From positions 1 through 64,000 of the forward strand of contig JAACVK010000024.1 in assembly GCA_009991595.1 (NCBI GenBank): a stretch of DNA of 64,000 nt, given 5' to 3'. Below the pieces are notes generated by a model that saw only the letters and a program-made list of their open reading frames with translations, did no database searches and was not told where the DNA came from. This document shows positions 8,672-18,407 of the stretch, in pieces. Position 1 is the stretch's first letter, and each line of letters opens with the position of its first letter. This DNA is from a bacterium (lineage in GTDB: Bacteria; Bdellovibrionota; UBA2428). A program made the translations under genes and the position numbers.

Positions 8672-9190
8672 TTGCTCGGTTTTAGTCGAACAATTTACGT
8701 CGTTTCCTTAGTTGTTTGTTCTTTGCTACTTGCCACCTGTAGTAGCTCCAGAAAGAGAGGCGCTTCAGCAGGGCGGGATCGCTATTCGAAGTATCAGCCT
8801 GACGGACGGATCGCCTTTGCATGGCCACTCAATAGGATAAAAATCACCTCTTATTACGGCTGGCGAAGAGGGGGGCGTCTCCACGATGGGCTCGATCTAA
8901 AAGAGCAAAAAGGGGCAAATATTTATGCCAGCGAAGCCGGAAGAGTGATTCATCGGGGCTGGATTCGAGGTTACGGCTACACGGTTATGATTGATCACGG
9001 GGGTGGGTGGTCTTCCCTTTATGCCCATCTTTCGGCCTATGCCGTAAGTGCGGGGCAAATTGTTAAACAGCGTCAAGTCATAGGCAAGGTGGGGCGTTCG
9101 GGCAGGGCCTCGGGGTCTCATTTGCATTTCGAAATAAGAAAGAACTCTGATCCCTTAGATCCTTTGCCTCTGATGCCCAAGAATCGTTAA
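8672..9190 (+). CDS. M23/LytM-family peptidase lipoprotein (NlpD-like)
   Basis: Assigned start TTG 8672, 4 bases after the surE stop; longer frames reaching back into surE lack a signal peptide. The 172-residue product has a lipoprotein signal with lipobox LATC (Cys23). The LytM domain covers ~50-165 with the complete zinc site: His71 and Asp75 (LHDGLDL), His119 (YAHLS) and His150/His152 (SHLHFE). It should therefore be an active DD-endopeptidase, unlike the many NlpD/EnvC activators that lack these residues. It has no LysM domain. Position after surE resembles nlpD. The start codon is the uncertain part. Confidence 0.82.
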   Translation: MLGFSRTIYVVSLVVCSLLLATCSSSRKRGASAGRDRYSKYQPDGRIAFAWPLNRIKITSYYGWRRGGRLHDGLDLKEQKGANIYASEAGRVIHRGWIRGYGYTVMIDHGGGWSSLYAHLSAYAVSAGQIVKQRQVIGKVGRSGRASGSHLHFEIRKNSDPLDPLPLMPKNR

Positions 9191-9249
9191 ATAACTCTCT
9201 GCGCGATACGCTCCATTTTGTTGCAAAAGCTTCGAAGGAAGGCGATGAT

Positions 9250-9801
9250 GTGGGCATGAATACTGAGTTTATTGAGGCTAAAGAGAAAATTAGAGAAGTC
9301 GTAGATTTCCCGCGTCCGGGCATTCGATATAAAGACATCACCCCAATTTTACGGGATGGTCGTTTGTTTTCTCGTTTAGTCGATCGCTTGGTGAAACAGT
9401 TTTACGAGAGACGCGTGGATTACATTGTTTCTCCAGAATCTCGTGGTTTTATTCTCGGCTCAGCCATGGCCTTAAAATTGGGCGCAGGTTTTGTTCCCGT
9501 AAGAAGGAAATCTAAGCTCCCCTTCAAAACTGTAAAAATTGATTACAATTCTGGTTACGTAGACTCTTCTCGTGGTGATAACACTCTTTATATGCACGAA
9601 GATGCTTTTGTGTCTGGAAGTCGAATCTTGATCGTAGACGACATTCTCTCTACCGGAGAAACCATTAATGCTTGCCGTGTTCTTTCAGAAACCATCGGCG
9701 GTAATGTTGTTGGAGCGGCCGTCATGGTCGACTTGAACTCTAAAATGGATCGCTCTAAAACTTTGAATGGTTTGAGCGTTACTAGTTGCATAAACTTTTA
9801 G
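9250..9801 (+). CDS. apt: Adenine phosphoribosyltransferase
   Basis: 183 residues; salvages adenine with PRPP to AMP in the cytoplasm. FPRPGIRYKDITPIL near residue 20 and the PRPP-binding loop ILIVDDILSTGETI (~127-140) are diagnostic. The GTG at 9250 is preferred because AGGAAGG sits 7 bases upstream; an ATG two codons later (9256) is the alternative. The C-terminal end (LNGLSVTSCINF) is typical in length. It follows the M23 lipoprotein gene and precedes murJ on the same strand. Confidence 0.93.
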   Translation: MGMNTEFIEAKEKIREVVDFPRPGIRYKDITPILRDGRLFSRLVDRLVKQFYERRVDYIVSPESRGFILGSAMALKLGAGFVPVRRKSKLPFKTVKIDYNSGYVDSSRGDNTLYMHEDAFVSGSRILIVDDILSTGETINACRVLSETIGGNVVGAAVMVDLNSKMDRSKTLNGLSVTSCINF

Positions 9802-9822
9802 ACCCTTAAGGCGGCTTTTTTA

Positions 9823-11415
9823 GTGAGCATAGCAAAACGAGCTGGTCGCATGAGCCTCGCAGTGGGGATCAGTCGAATTCTCGGTTTAGTTCGTGAGCAA
9901 GTTTTCGCTTTTTTGTTTGGTGCGGGCTTTTATTCCGATGCCTTTTTGTTAGCCTTCAGAATTCCAAACCTTTTTCGTGATCTTTTTGCAGAGGGGGCTT
10001 TTAGCACAGCCTTTATTTCAGTCTTTGCGAAACAAGCTGAAAAAGAAAAACAAAAGACTCTGGCTCGAGATATTTCTTTGGTTCTTTCTATTTGCGTGCT
10101 TACGCTTAGCTTGGTTTTGTATTTTACAGCTCCAGCCGTTGTAGAATTACTTGCTTCTGAGTTTAAGAGTTCTGAAGGCAAGTTTGAGCTCACAGTTGGT
10201 TTAACCCGCTTTTTGCTGCCCTTTTTGTTTTTTGCCTCCTTGGCTGCTTTGTGTATGGGGATTCTCAACACAATGGGCTCTTACTTTATTCCTGCGATGG
10301 GGGCGGCTGCGTTTAATGTCGCTAGTGTAGTGATTGGCGGAGGCCTAGGTTTCTATTTCCTAAAAAGCAATGACACTTCCTCAATTTGGGGTTTTGCCGT
10401 TGGGTCTATCGTAGGGGGCTTTCTTCAGTGGGCCGTGCAATGGGGAAGAATGCGCGAGTATGGGTTTACACCTGCTCTTGGTTTGTTGAATTTGTTCAGG
10501 CCCAAAAGATGGAAGCTTGCTTTTGAAAACCCAGCAGTAAAGAGAGTTTTTATTATTATGGGCCCTTCGGTCATTGCCGTGGCTGCCATGCAGATCAACG
10601 TCATGGTCAACACTTTTTTTGCCGCCGGCTTGGAAGAAGGCAGCGTGAGTTGGCTGGTTTATGCCTACCGATTGGTTCACTTCCCTATGGGGATTTTTGG
10701 GGTGGCCATTTCAATGGCTTCTTTGCCGGAGTTGTCTCGTTTAGTGAGTCAGCCCTTGCAGTTTGGGAATACCCTCAAGCGAGCTCTTCGCATGGCGACG
10801 ATTCTTACGATCGGTTCAACGGCTGGATTGATTTTTCTTGGCGAGCCGATCGTGGCTCTTATTTTCGAGCGAGGGCGCTTTATTGTAGAAGACACCATTC
10901 AAACCAATGATGCTTTGACTTTTTATTCGATTGGATTGATTGCTTTTGCTCTCAATAAAATTCTATTGATGGCATTCTATGCAATGGAAAATATTTGGAT
11001 TCCCTCCATGATTTCGGCCTTTAGCATTGTGACCAATCTTGTGTTTGCCTATTACTTTTCCACCACTATGGGACACGAGGGCTTGGCATTGAGCGTGTCG
11101 CTAAGTTCAATTTTGAATGTCTTCATGTTGCTCGGCTTTTTACTTCGTAAAAAAATCAATGTCTTTGATTTGAGATGGTTAAAAATTATCCTCGCTTCAA
11201 TGGTGGCCATAATTCCTATGTGGCTGGCCGTGCAGTTAGATTTGGTGGGAATCGTTCTTCGACACCGCTTTGATGGTGTCTTTGTCTTTGCGCCTCTACT
11301 TTTACTTTTGATTGCCGTCTTGGGGGCGGCTTACGTGTCAACTGTCGCTCTCTTTACCCAAGAAGGCCGAGATTTTGCTAAACGAATTGCCTCCAGATTC
11401 GGATTTAAACGCTAA
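9823..11415 (+). CDS. murJ: Lipid II flippase MurJ (MviN)
   Basis: 530-residue polytopic inner-membrane protein of the MOP/MviN family, about 14 membrane segments, moving lipid II across the membrane for peptidoglycan synthesis. The N-terminus (GRMSLAVGISRILGLVREQ) and the following FRIPNLFRDLFAEGAFSTAF segment are characteristic. The start is GTG 9823, 21 bases after the apt stop. It is the last gene of the surE-M23-apt-murJ run. Confidence 0.93.
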   Translation: MSIAKRAGRMSLAVGISRILGLVREQVFAFLFGAGFYSDAFLLAFRIPNLFRDLFAEGAFSTAFISVFAKQAEKEKQKTLARDISLVLSICVLTLSLVLYFTAPAVVELLASEFKSSEGKFELTVGLTRFLLPFLFFASLAALCMGILNTMGSYFIPAMGAAAFNVASVVIGGGLGFYFLKSNDTSSIWGFAVGSIVGGFLQWAVQWGRMREYGFTPALGLLNLFRPKRWKLAFENPAVKRVFIIMGPSVIAVAAMQINVMVNTFFAAGLEEGSVSWLVYAYRLVHFPMGIFGVAISMASLPELSRLVSQPLQFGNTLKRALRMATILTIGSTAGLIFLGEPIVALIFERGRFIVEDTIQTNDALTFYSIGLIAFALNKILLMAFYAMENIWIPSMISAFSIVTNLVFAYYFSTTMGHEGLALSVSLSSILNVFMLLGFLLRKKINVFDLRWLKIILASMVAIIPMWLAVQLDLVGIVLRHRFDGVFVFAPLLLLLIAVLGAAYVSTVALFTQEGRDFAKRIASRFGFKR

Positions 11416-11442
11416 AATGCCTCATTCTTTGGATGGGGAAAC

Positions 11443-11520
11443 ATGACCAAAAGCAGGTTTGTTTATTGGAGTATAGGCTTACTTAAGTCTAAGCTTTTGC
11501 CTGGGAAATCTGAGATCTAG
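11443..11520 (+). CDS. Possible 25-codon leader ORF before ccoI
   Basis: An ATG at 11443, preceded by GGATGGGGAAAC, opens a 25-residue frame (basic and hydrophobic residues, Cys-free) ending in TAG at 11518-11520, one base before the ATG of ccoI. ccoI itself has no clear Shine-Dalgarno sequence, so translational coupling from this frame is possible. No family is recognisable at this length and the frame may be chance. Confidence 0.25.
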   Translation: MTKSRFVYWSIGLLKSKLLPGKSEI

Positions 11521-11521
11521 T

Positions 11522-13867
11522 ATGTTGCTTGTGAGTGAAAAATCTAAAGATCAAAGTGTAGGCGTAAGTGATTGTTTTCATTGCCACCTGCCCTTGAGCC
11601 CAGGCTCTATAAAAAAGTTTAAGGACAAGAGATTTTGCTGCAACGGATGTTTGAGCGTTTATAAGATTCTACAATCTTCGGGTCTTGGCCAGTTTTACCA
11701 GCTTGCCCAGAAAGAGGGGCCGGGGAAACGTCTTCAGGACTACAACCCATCTTTGAAATTTGTTCATTTCGACGAAGACGATAAGCTCGAAAAGACCTTT
11801 TATCTGGAAGGGGTTCACTGCCTGGCTTGTCTTTGGTTGATAGAAAGCAGTCAAGAGCGGGTTCCCGGAATTGAGAGTGTGCGCTTGAATATGTCGACCT
11901 CTCAGGTCACCGTCAAGCTCGCCCCGACTGGACGATTTTCAGAGATTGCAAGCTACTTTAATCAGCTGGGTTATTTTCCTCATTTACTGGAGAGCGCTCG
12001 AGATGGAGCGGATTTGTTCAAACTAGAAAATTATCAGATGCTCAAGCGCATTGGAGTGGCTGGTTTCTGCGCTGGCAACATTATGCTTTTGGCTATTTCT
12101 ATCTACGGAGGAGCGGATGGACGTTTCTTTGAGATTTTTTCTTGGCTGTCGGCGGCGCTCTATATTCCTGCGGTCCTTTATTCGGCCTGGCCTTTCTATC
12201 AAAATGCCTACCGAAAATTTTTGCAAAGAAAAGTCGCCTTAGACATCCCTGTGGCCATTTTACTAATAGTTGGTTCCTTTGTTAGTTATGTAAATGTTTT
12301 TCGTGCTTCGGAACACTTCTATTTTGATTCATTATCCGTTTTTATTTTTCTTTTGCTGTCAGCAAGGTTTTTTCTCAGACGTGTTCAGCAAACACACTCC
12401 AGCACTCAAGGAGTTCAGTCTCTCTTCGATTCTAGTGAGTGTTTGAGATTAGCCGCGGGAGATTTTATTAGGGTGAGCGTGCGGGATCTTCAAGTCGGTG
12501 ACACCGTCCGCCTAATGCCCGGAGAAACAGTTCCTCTCGACCTTCTTTTGGACACGGAAAAGGTTTACGCTAACACGGCGCTCATTACGGGTGAACACCT
12601 ACCAAGATGCTTTAGAAAAGGAGACACGCTTTTTGCAGGTTTCATCGTGCTTTCCGGCAATGTGGATGGAAAAGTAATTCGAGAGCTTAAGAAAACTCAG
12701 TTGGGTGCCATTTTAAAGTCGATAGAGAACTCTTGGTCTAAAGGTGGCGAGGAGGTTCAGTTCGCCGATAAGTTGGCTACCTATTTGTTACTTTTCGCTT
12801 TTGCATTGAGCGCTGGTCTTGTTTTCTATTTTACAAAACAAGGAGATTGGTCCTTGGGCATGGAGCGCGCTATGGCTGTTCTAATTGTGACCTGCCCTTG
12901 TGCTTTGGGGCTTGGCACACCTTTGGCCTTCATTAACGGTTTGAAAAATCTTTTTAAAAAACAAATTGTTGTTAAAAACGGAGATGTCCTCGGAAGAATC
13001 GCAGCTGTCAAGAACGTTTATTTCGATAAGACCGGAACCATTACAAAGGGAGATTATTCGGTGGTAAAGGAAAGCGCCCAATTGGATGCTTCAATCGCCT
13101 CGAAAATATTCGCTATTGAAAAGAACTCTATTCACCCTGTGGCACTCGGATTGTGTCGCTATGTTTCAGAGAACTTTGTTCTTGATGAGAGCCTTCAGGC
13201 CCAAAATGTGACAGAAGAGCTGGGCGCTGGCATTAAGGGTGACGTCAACGGTCATCAATGGAAGATAATAAAAAGCCAAGTTGTCGACTTTGATGTAGAT
13301 GTTTTTTGTGACGAACAAATTGTTGTGAGCTTCGCTCTCGATGATTCTTTGAAGGAAGAAACGCTAAAGACCATTGAATGGTTTCGAGAACAAAACATAA
13401 ACGTTTTTATGCTAACCGGGGACCATGTTCGCAATGCTCAGAAAATCGCCGATATGTTTGAGCTTCGACCTGAGAATGTTTTCGCTGATCAGTTGCCCGC
13501 CTCCAAGGCCGAAAAGATAAAGCTGACCCAAGATTCTATGATGGTGGGAGATGGTTATAACGACGTGATTGCGTTTGAAAGTGCAGCCGTTGGGGTAGCA
13601 CTAGGAAAGAAAGTCGACTTACAGTTGAAAAATGCGGACGTCTTCGTGCCGAGCGGGCGTTTAGAAGACTTGGTGGCTCTTTTTAAAGAGGCTAGAGCGA
13701 CTAAGCGCCGATTGAGGCGTAGTTTTGCTTTTTCAGCTTTTTATAATCTACTTGGAATTGCTGGTAGTGTTTTGGGTTATATTTCACCATTGGGCGCAGC
13801 AATCTTAATGCCAATTAGTTCTTTAACAGTTTTGATCTCATCAGTATGGAAGGGTAAAAATATTTAA
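11522..13867 (+). CDS. ccoI: Copper-translocating P1B-type ATPase of cbb3 oxidase assembly
   Basis: 781 residues. An N-terminal metal-binding region has Cys18/Cys21 (CFHC) and CCNGC at 39-43, followed by a heavy-metal-associated domain with GVHCLACLWLIE (Cys100/Cys103), the signature of CcoI/FixI ATPases. The channel motif CPC is at 458-460, the phosphorylation site DKTGT starts at Asp502, and the HP and GDGYND motifs follow. It exports copper for maturation of the cbb3 binuclear centre in the periplasm/membrane. It leads the locus; its TAA shares one base with the ccoS ATG. Confidence 0.93.
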   Translation: MLLVSEKSKDQSVGVSDCFHCHLPLSPGSIKKFKDKRFCCNGCLSVYKILQSSGLGQFYQLAQKEGPGKRLQDYNPSLKFVHFDEDDKLEKTFYLEGVHCLACLWLIESSQERVPGIESVRLNMSTSQVTVKLAPTGRFSEIASYFNQLGYFPHLLESARDGADLFKLENYQMLKRIGVAGFCAGNIMLLAISIYGGADGRFFEIFSWLSAALYIPAVLYSAWPFYQNAYRKFLQRKVALDIPVAILLIVGSFVSYVNVFRASEHFYFDSLSVFIFLLLSARFFLRRVQQTHSSTQGVQSLFDSSECLRLAAGDFIRVSVRDLQVGDTVRLMPGETVPLDLLLDTEKVYANTALITGEHLPRCFRKGDTLFAGFIVLSGNVDGKVIRELKKTQLGAILKSIENSWSKGGEEVQFADKLATYLLLFAFALSAGLVFYFTKQGDWSLGMERAMAVLIVTCPCALGLGTPLAFINGLKNLFKKQIVVKNGDVLGRIAAVKNVYFDKTGTITKGDYSVVKESAQLDASIASKIFAIEKNSIHPVALGLCRYVSENFVLDESLQAQNVTEELGAGIKGDVNGHQWKIIKSQVVDFDVDVFCDEQIVVSFALDDSLKEETLKTIEWFREQNINVFMLTGDHVRNAQKIADMFELRPENVFADQLPASKAEKIKLTQDSMMVGDGYNDVIAFESAAVGVALGKKVDLQLKNADVFVPSGRLEDLVALFKEARATKRRLRRSFAFSAFYNLLGIAGSVLGYISPLGAAILMPISSLTVLISSVWKGKNI

Positions 13868-14073
13868 TGGAAATTCTTTATCTTTTGATTCCCCTTTCAA
13901 TCTTACTGGGAAGCGTTTTTTTAGCGGCCTTTATTTTGGCCTCTAAAACGCAGCAATTTGAAGACATGGAAACACCGGCAATGCGAATGTTGCTGGACGA
14001 CGATGAAGACACTGAAAAGAAAATTGAAAAGGAACAAGAAGATGATGAAAATAGAGAAGGCAATCAACCGTGA
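13867..14073 (+). CDS. ccoS: cbb3 oxidase maturation protein CcoS
   Basis: 68 residues: one N-terminal membrane segment starting MEILYLLIPLSILLG, then a short acidic tail (DDDEDTEKKIEKEQEDDE). CcoS proteins have this form and are needed for cofactor insertion in CcoN. Overlaps ccoI by one base and ccoNO by four (GTGA), so the three are translationally coupled. Confidence 0.88.
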   Translation: MEILYLLIPLSILLGSVFLAAFILASKTQQFEDMETPAMRMLLDDDEDTEKKIEKEQEDDENREGNQP

Positions 14074-16190
14074 ATAAATCAACTATTGGAGAAATGGAAA
14101 GCTTTGCGTATGATGATGGCATCACTCGTAAGTTTGTCTGGGCCACTCTCGTTTGGGGTGTGGTTGCCATGCTACTCGGAGTGATCATTGCTTTTCAGCT
14201 AGCTAGTTGGAAGGTTAACTTGGGCTTACCTTGGACCACTTTCGGACGACTTCGCCCGCTTCATACAAACGCCGCTATATTTGCCTTTGTTGGCAACGGC
14301 ATGTTTGCTGGAATTTACTACTCTTTGCAGCGACTTACTAAAGCGAGGATGTTCAACGACACGCTTTCTAAGATTCACTTTTGGGGCTGGCAGTTGATCA
14401 TTGTTGCGGCAGCAATCACCTTACCCTTAGGCATGACGGCCGGAAAGGAATACGCCGAGCTTGAGTGGCCAATCGATATTGCCATTGCCGTGGTTTGGGT
14501 AGTTTTTGCTGTAAACTTTTTTGGAACCCTTGTTAGGCGCCGTGAAAAACACATCTATGTTGCCATTTGGTTCTATATTTCCACCCTGATTACAGTTGCA
14601 GTTTTGCACATCGTTAATTCAATATCCATTCCAGTGAGCCTCATGAAGAGTTACTCTGTTTATGCTGGAGTTCAGGATGCACTTGTCCAATGGTGGTATG
14701 GACACAATGCTGTCGCATTCTTTTTAACGACACCTATTCTGGGTCTCATGTATTACTTTGTGCCAAAGGCCATTAACCGTCCAGTTTACAGCTATCGACT
14801 ATCGATTATTCACTTTTGGTCGCTGGTTTTTATCTATATATGGGCCGGCCCTCACCATTTGCTTTACACAGCTCTGCCTGAGTGGGCTCAAACCGTTGGA
14901 ATGGTTTTTTCTGTTTCTCTTTGGGCACCAAGTTGGGGTGGAATGATCAATGGCTTGCTCACGCTTCGAGGTGCTTGGGATAGAGTTAGAAGAGAGCCCG
15001 TTTTAAAGTTCCTTGCTACGGCGATTACTTTTTATGGAATGTCTACTTTTGAGGGTCCTCTGCTTTCCATTAAGAGCGTGAATGCGATGGCACACTATAC
15101 AGATTGGATTGTTGGTCACGTTCATTCAGGAACGATTGGTTGGAACTACATGCTTTCAGCTGGGATGCTCTATTACATGGTTCCAAAGTTATGGAAAACC
15201 GATATTTATAGTGTGAAGTTAGGGAATCTTCAATATTGGACGGCAACGATTGGCTTGATCCTTTACATAATCTCAATGTGGGTTGCGGGTATTACTCAAG
15301 GCTCTATGTGGAGAGCCATCGATCAAGAAACTGGAATGTTAGTTTATCCAAACTTTATTGAAACCGTGGTTCGAATTGTTCCAATGTATTGGGTTAGAGC
15401 CATCGGTGGCACGCTTGTTTTGCTTAGCTTTATCATCATGTTCTATAACATGGTTAAGACAATGCAGAAGAATACCTCTCCGCTTGTTGATGAGGCTCAC
15501 AAAGCAGTTTCCTTCAGGGCAAAGAAACCAGAGAAGGAGAAGGGCCATAGATTGCTAGAGGGAATGCCAATGGTTTTCTCTGTTCTAGCTTTGCTTGCTA
15601 TTTTGGTTGGTTCAATCATTGAAATTCTACCGGCCTTGATGAGCAGCAGCTATGTTAAAAAAGATGAAAACATTAAACCTTATTCCGCTCTCGAACTTGC
15701 AGGTCGAGACATTTACATTCGCGAGGGTTGCTATGTTTGCCACTCTCAGATGATTCGGCCTATGGCCGATGAGGCGTTGCGATATGGGAAGCCAAGTGAA
15801 GCGGCAGAATCTATTTATGATCACCCTTTTCAATGGGGATCGAGAAGGATTGGTCCAGATCTAGCGCGAGTTGCAGGTAAATACCGCGACATTTGGCACT
15901 TCCGACATATGATGGACCCGCGTTCTACGAGTCCGGGATCGATCATGCCGGCCTATCCATGGCTGTTTAAAGAAAAGACAGACTTTGGGGTGCTCAAGAA
16001 AAAACTTTCTGTGATGAATGCTTTGGGAGTTCCCTATACGGATGAAGAAATTGAAAATGCGCCCAATGCGGCGATCGAGCAGGCAAAAGCGATTACGCAG
16101 GTATTACAGGAATCGGGAGTCAGTGAAAGCGTGCATAATAAGCAGATTGTCGCTCTGATTGCATACTTGCAGCGCCTGGGAAATTATTAA
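14070..16190 (+). CDS. ccoNO: cbb3 cytochrome c oxidase, fused subunits I and II (CcoN-CcoO)
   Basis: 706 residues starting at GTG 14070. Residues ~1-470 are the 12-helix CcoN core of a proton-pumping cbb3 oxidase, with heme/CuB His residues such as RPLHTNAAIFAF, WYGHNAVAFF, GPHHLLY and DWIVGHVHSG. After a linker (~475-490) comes one membrane helix (~493-520) and the CcoO cytochrome domain with the single heme site CYVCH beginning at Cys554 and Met-containing loop GSIMPAYPW. A CcoN-CcoO fusion replaces the two separate genes of most proteobacteria. It reduces O2 at high affinity, taking electrons through CcoP. Confidence 0.95.
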   Translation: MNKSTIGEMESFAYDDGITRKFVWATLVWGVVAMLLGVIIAFQLASWKVNLGLPWTTFGRLRPLHTNAAIFAFVGNGMFAGIYYSLQRLTKARMFNDTLSKIHFWGWQLIIVAAAITLPLGMTAGKEYAELEWPIDIAIAVVWVVFAVNFFGTLVRRREKHIYVAIWFYISTLITVAVLHIVNSISIPVSLMKSYSVYAGVQDALVQWWYGHNAVAFFLTTPILGLMYYFVPKAINRPVYSYRLSIIHFWSLVFIYIWAGPHHLLYTALPEWAQTVGMVFSVSLWAPSWGGMINGLLTLRGAWDRVRREPVLKFLATAITFYGMSTFEGPLLSIKSVNAMAHYTDWIVGHVHSGTIGWNYMLSAGMLYYMVPKLWKTDIYSVKLGNLQYWTATIGLILYIISMWVAGITQGSMWRAIDQETGMLVYPNFIETVVRIVPMYWVRAIGGTLVLLSFIIMFYNMVKTMQKNTSPLVDEAHKAVSFRAKKPEKEKGHRLLEGMPMVFSVLALLAILVGSIIEILPALMSSSYVKKDENIKPYSALELAGRDIYIREGCYVCHSQMIRPMADEALRYGKPSEAAESIYDHPFQWGSRRIGPDLARVAGKYRDIWHFRHMMDPRSTSPGSIMPAYPWLFKEKTDFGVLKKKLSVMNALGVPYTDEEIENAPNAAIEQAKAITQVLQESGVSESVHNKQIVALIAYLQRLGNY

Positions 16191-16200
16191 GGAGTTTAAG

Positions 16201-16383
16201 TTGAAAAAAGAAGTTTTAAGTCAATTTTCAATGCCTTGGCTAACTAGTTTAGCCTGCGTTTTGTTTGTCGTAGTTTTTGTAGGAATGTTACTGTGGACTT
16301 TTCGCAAAGGGTCCACCAAGCTTTATGAGGAGTGTGGTCATATTCCATTAGAGGACGGGGCTGAGAAAAGGGGGAATAGTTAA
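16201..16383 (+). CDS. ccoQ: CcoQ-like small cbb3 oxidase subunit
   Basis: 60 residues from TTG 16201, which has GGAG 6 bases upstream (16191-16194). A longer frame from 16159 would overlap the end of ccoNO and spoil the topology. One membrane segment (~13-34) is followed by a short polar tail. Position between ccoNO and ccoP and size match CcoQ/FixQ; the sequence itself is poorly conserved in this family. Confidence 0.75.
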   Translation: MKKEVLSQFSMPWLTSLACVLFVVVFVGMLLWTFRKGSTKLYEECGHIPLEDGAEKRGNS

Positions 16384-16384
16384 G

Positions 16385-16999
16385 ATGAGTCATGATGATA
16401 AGAATAAAGAAAATGAGCTCGAGTTGGATCACGAGTATGATGGAATCAAGGAGTTAGATAATCCTCTTCCGCGATGGTGGTTGATTTCTTTTTACGGCGC
16501 CATAATCTTCGGTATTTGTTATTTCTTTTATTACGTGGTTGGCGGGGCTCCTACCTTGCGTGATGAATATAACAAAGAGCAAGAAGTGCATCATGCCGTT
16601 AGAGCAGAGTATCTGGCAAAATTAGGCGCTTTTGATGTTGAGCATTTTGAGAAAATTTACACAAATGAAAGTGTGATTCAATATGGCGAGTCCTTGTATG
16701 TTGCTAACTGTATGAGTTGTCATGCAGATGGTGGTAAGGGGGATATTGGCCCAAATTTGACAGATAGATTTTGGTTATTTTCCTTTGGGAACCCTGAAAC
16801 GGTTTATCCTTTTATTCTTTCTGGAAACCCCAACGGAGGAATGCCTTCTTGGTCCGACAAAATTGAGAAAGAGGATATCTATGCAATCTTGGCATACGTT
16901 CTCAATCAACAAGGCAAGACTTATGAGAATGCCAAACAAGAGGAAGGCAATGAGTTTCCACCTTGGAAGCCTGGAATGAGAACTGAGGATTATTTCTAA
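16385..16999 (+). CDS. ccoP: cbb3 oxidase subunit III, single-heme CcoP
   Basis: 204 residues. An acidic N-terminus and DNPLPRWWLISFYGAI lead into a membrane helix (~36-56), the typical CcoP anchor, followed by a spacer and one cytochrome c domain with CMSCH at 109-113 and a Met-ligand candidate in GGMPSW. Most CcoP proteins are about 300 residues and carry two CxxCH sites; only one is present here and the protein is correspondingly short. It begins one base after the ccoQ stop. Electron entry into the oxidase is the expected role. Confidence 0.9.
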   Translation: MSHDDKNKENELELDHEYDGIKELDNPLPRWWLISFYGAIIFGICYFFYYVVGGAPTLRDEYNKEQEVHHAVRAEYLAKLGAFDVEHFEKIYTNESVIQYGESLYVANCMSCHADGGKGDIGPNLTDRFWLFSFGNPETVYPFILSGNPNGGMPSWSDKIEKEDIYAILAYVLNQQGKTYENAKQEEGNEFPPWKPGMRTEDYF

Positions 17000-17003
17000 T
17001 TCT

Positions 17004-18407
17004 ATGGATCGCCTATATTCCGATGGAGACTCACGGCTTCAAACTACAGATGCGCATGGCAATCGGGTTTATGTGCATCCCGAAGACCTTGATGGTAGGT
17101 GGAAGCGTCGGCGTTTGGTTGTCTATTGGATATTGATTGGGCTTTACATGCTCATTCCCTGGTTACATTACGATGGTAAGCAGTTGATTCTGATTAACTT
17201 ACCGGGAAGAGAGTTTACTTTCTTCGGAAATACCTTTTGGGGTCACGATGTTCCCAATCTGATATTTGTTTTGTTGGGATTTGTTTTTCTCATAGCCATG
17301 ATTACTAGTATTTGGGGCCGTGTTTGGTGTGGTTGGGCTTGTCCACAAACAGTTTTTCTCGATAGTATATTTAGAAAGGTGGAGGCTTTTGTAGAGGGTA
17401 AGAGTCGGCAAAGACAGGCTCTCGCGGCGGCTCCGTGGACGTTGGGAAAAATTACTAAGAAGAGTATTAAATGGATTTTGTTCACTGTGATTTCTCTTCA
17501 CATTGTTCATTCGTTTCTTGGGTATTTTGTTGGGGCTCGAGAGTTGTTCTGGATTACGACTCGAAACCCATCAGAGAATTGGACGCTCTTTGTTGCAATG
17601 CTCACCTTGACCGGGATTGTGCTTTTTGATTTTGGTTGGTTTAGAGAGCAGTTTTGCATCATCATGTGCCCCTATGGTCGCTTTCAATCCATTATTATGG
17701 ATGGTGACTCTCTTGCAGTTGCTTATGACGAAAAAAGAGGAGAGCCAAGAAAGTCCATTGGGCTTCCGAAAGAAGAGCAGGGGGACTGTGTTAATTGCCA
17801 TCAATGTGTGAAAGTTTGTCCAACGGGGATCGATATTCGGCGCGGCTTGCAGATGGAATGCATTGCTTGCACTGCCTGTATTGATGCTTGCGACAACATC
17901 ATGGAGAAACTACACAAACCACCGGGGCTCATCCGATACACTTCTGAAAACGCTCTTGCCGGAAAAAAGGCCCCCAAAGTTAGGCCTAGAACTGTGATAT
18001 ATGTTCTTCTATTGCTCGTTGTTATGGGGCTTGCCTATTCAAGTGTGAGCCATATGGGCGACATCAAAACAATTATTCTTAGAGGCAGTCAGGATTTGTA
18101 TAAGATTAAGTCCGATGGCCTTATTTTGAATCATTATAAGGTAGAGTTTTCCTACACTGGAAAACAAGAAAAATCTGTTTATATGTATGTCGATTTACGG
18201 GACGAGAATCAAGTTAAACTGGTGACCCCACTCACTCCCTACCATGTTAAAACGGGGCGAAAGCGAAGCACTAATATTTTTCTACAATTTGACCCTAAAA
18301 TTCTTGACCAGGGTTCTTACACAACCACAGTTCATTTTACTGAAAACCCAGATCATAAAGACCCTTTTTATAGTAAAGAGTTAACACTTGTCGGACCTTT
18401 TAACTAA
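17004..18407 (+). CDS. ccoG: CcoG/RdxA/FixG-type iron-sulfur membrane protein
   Basis: 467 residues. N-terminal membrane region with CGWACPQTVFLD and FCIIMCPYGRFQ, then two ferredoxin-type [4Fe-4S] motifs, CVNCHQCVKVCP and CIACTACIDACD, then a final membrane helix and a ~100-residue periplasmic Ig-like tail. CcoG proteins act in cbb3 assembly, probably as Cu(II) reductases. It starts 5 bases after the ccoP stop. Confidence 0.93.
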   Translation: MDRLYSDGDSRLQTTDAHGNRVYVHPEDLDGRWKRRRLVVYWILIGLYMLIPWLHYDGKQLILINLPGREFTFFGNTFWGHDVPNLIFVLLGFVFLIAMITSIWGRVWCGWACPQTVFLDSIFRKVEAFVEGKSRQRQALAAAPWTLGKITKKSIKWILFTVISLHIVHSFLGYFVGARELFWITTRNPSENWTLFVAMLTLTGIVLFDFGWFREQFCIIMCPYGRFQSIIMDGDSLAVAYDEKRGEPRKSIGLPKEEQGDCVNCHQCVKVCPTGIDIRRGLQMECIACTACIDACDNIMEKLHKPPGLIRYTSENALAGKKAPKVRPRTVIYVLLLLVVMGLAYSSVSHMGDIKTIILRGSQDLYKIKSDGLILNHYKVEFSYTGKQEKSVYMYVDLRDENQVKLVTPLTPYHVKTGRKRSTNIFLQFDPKILDQGSYTTTVHFTENPDHKDPFYSKELTLVGPFN

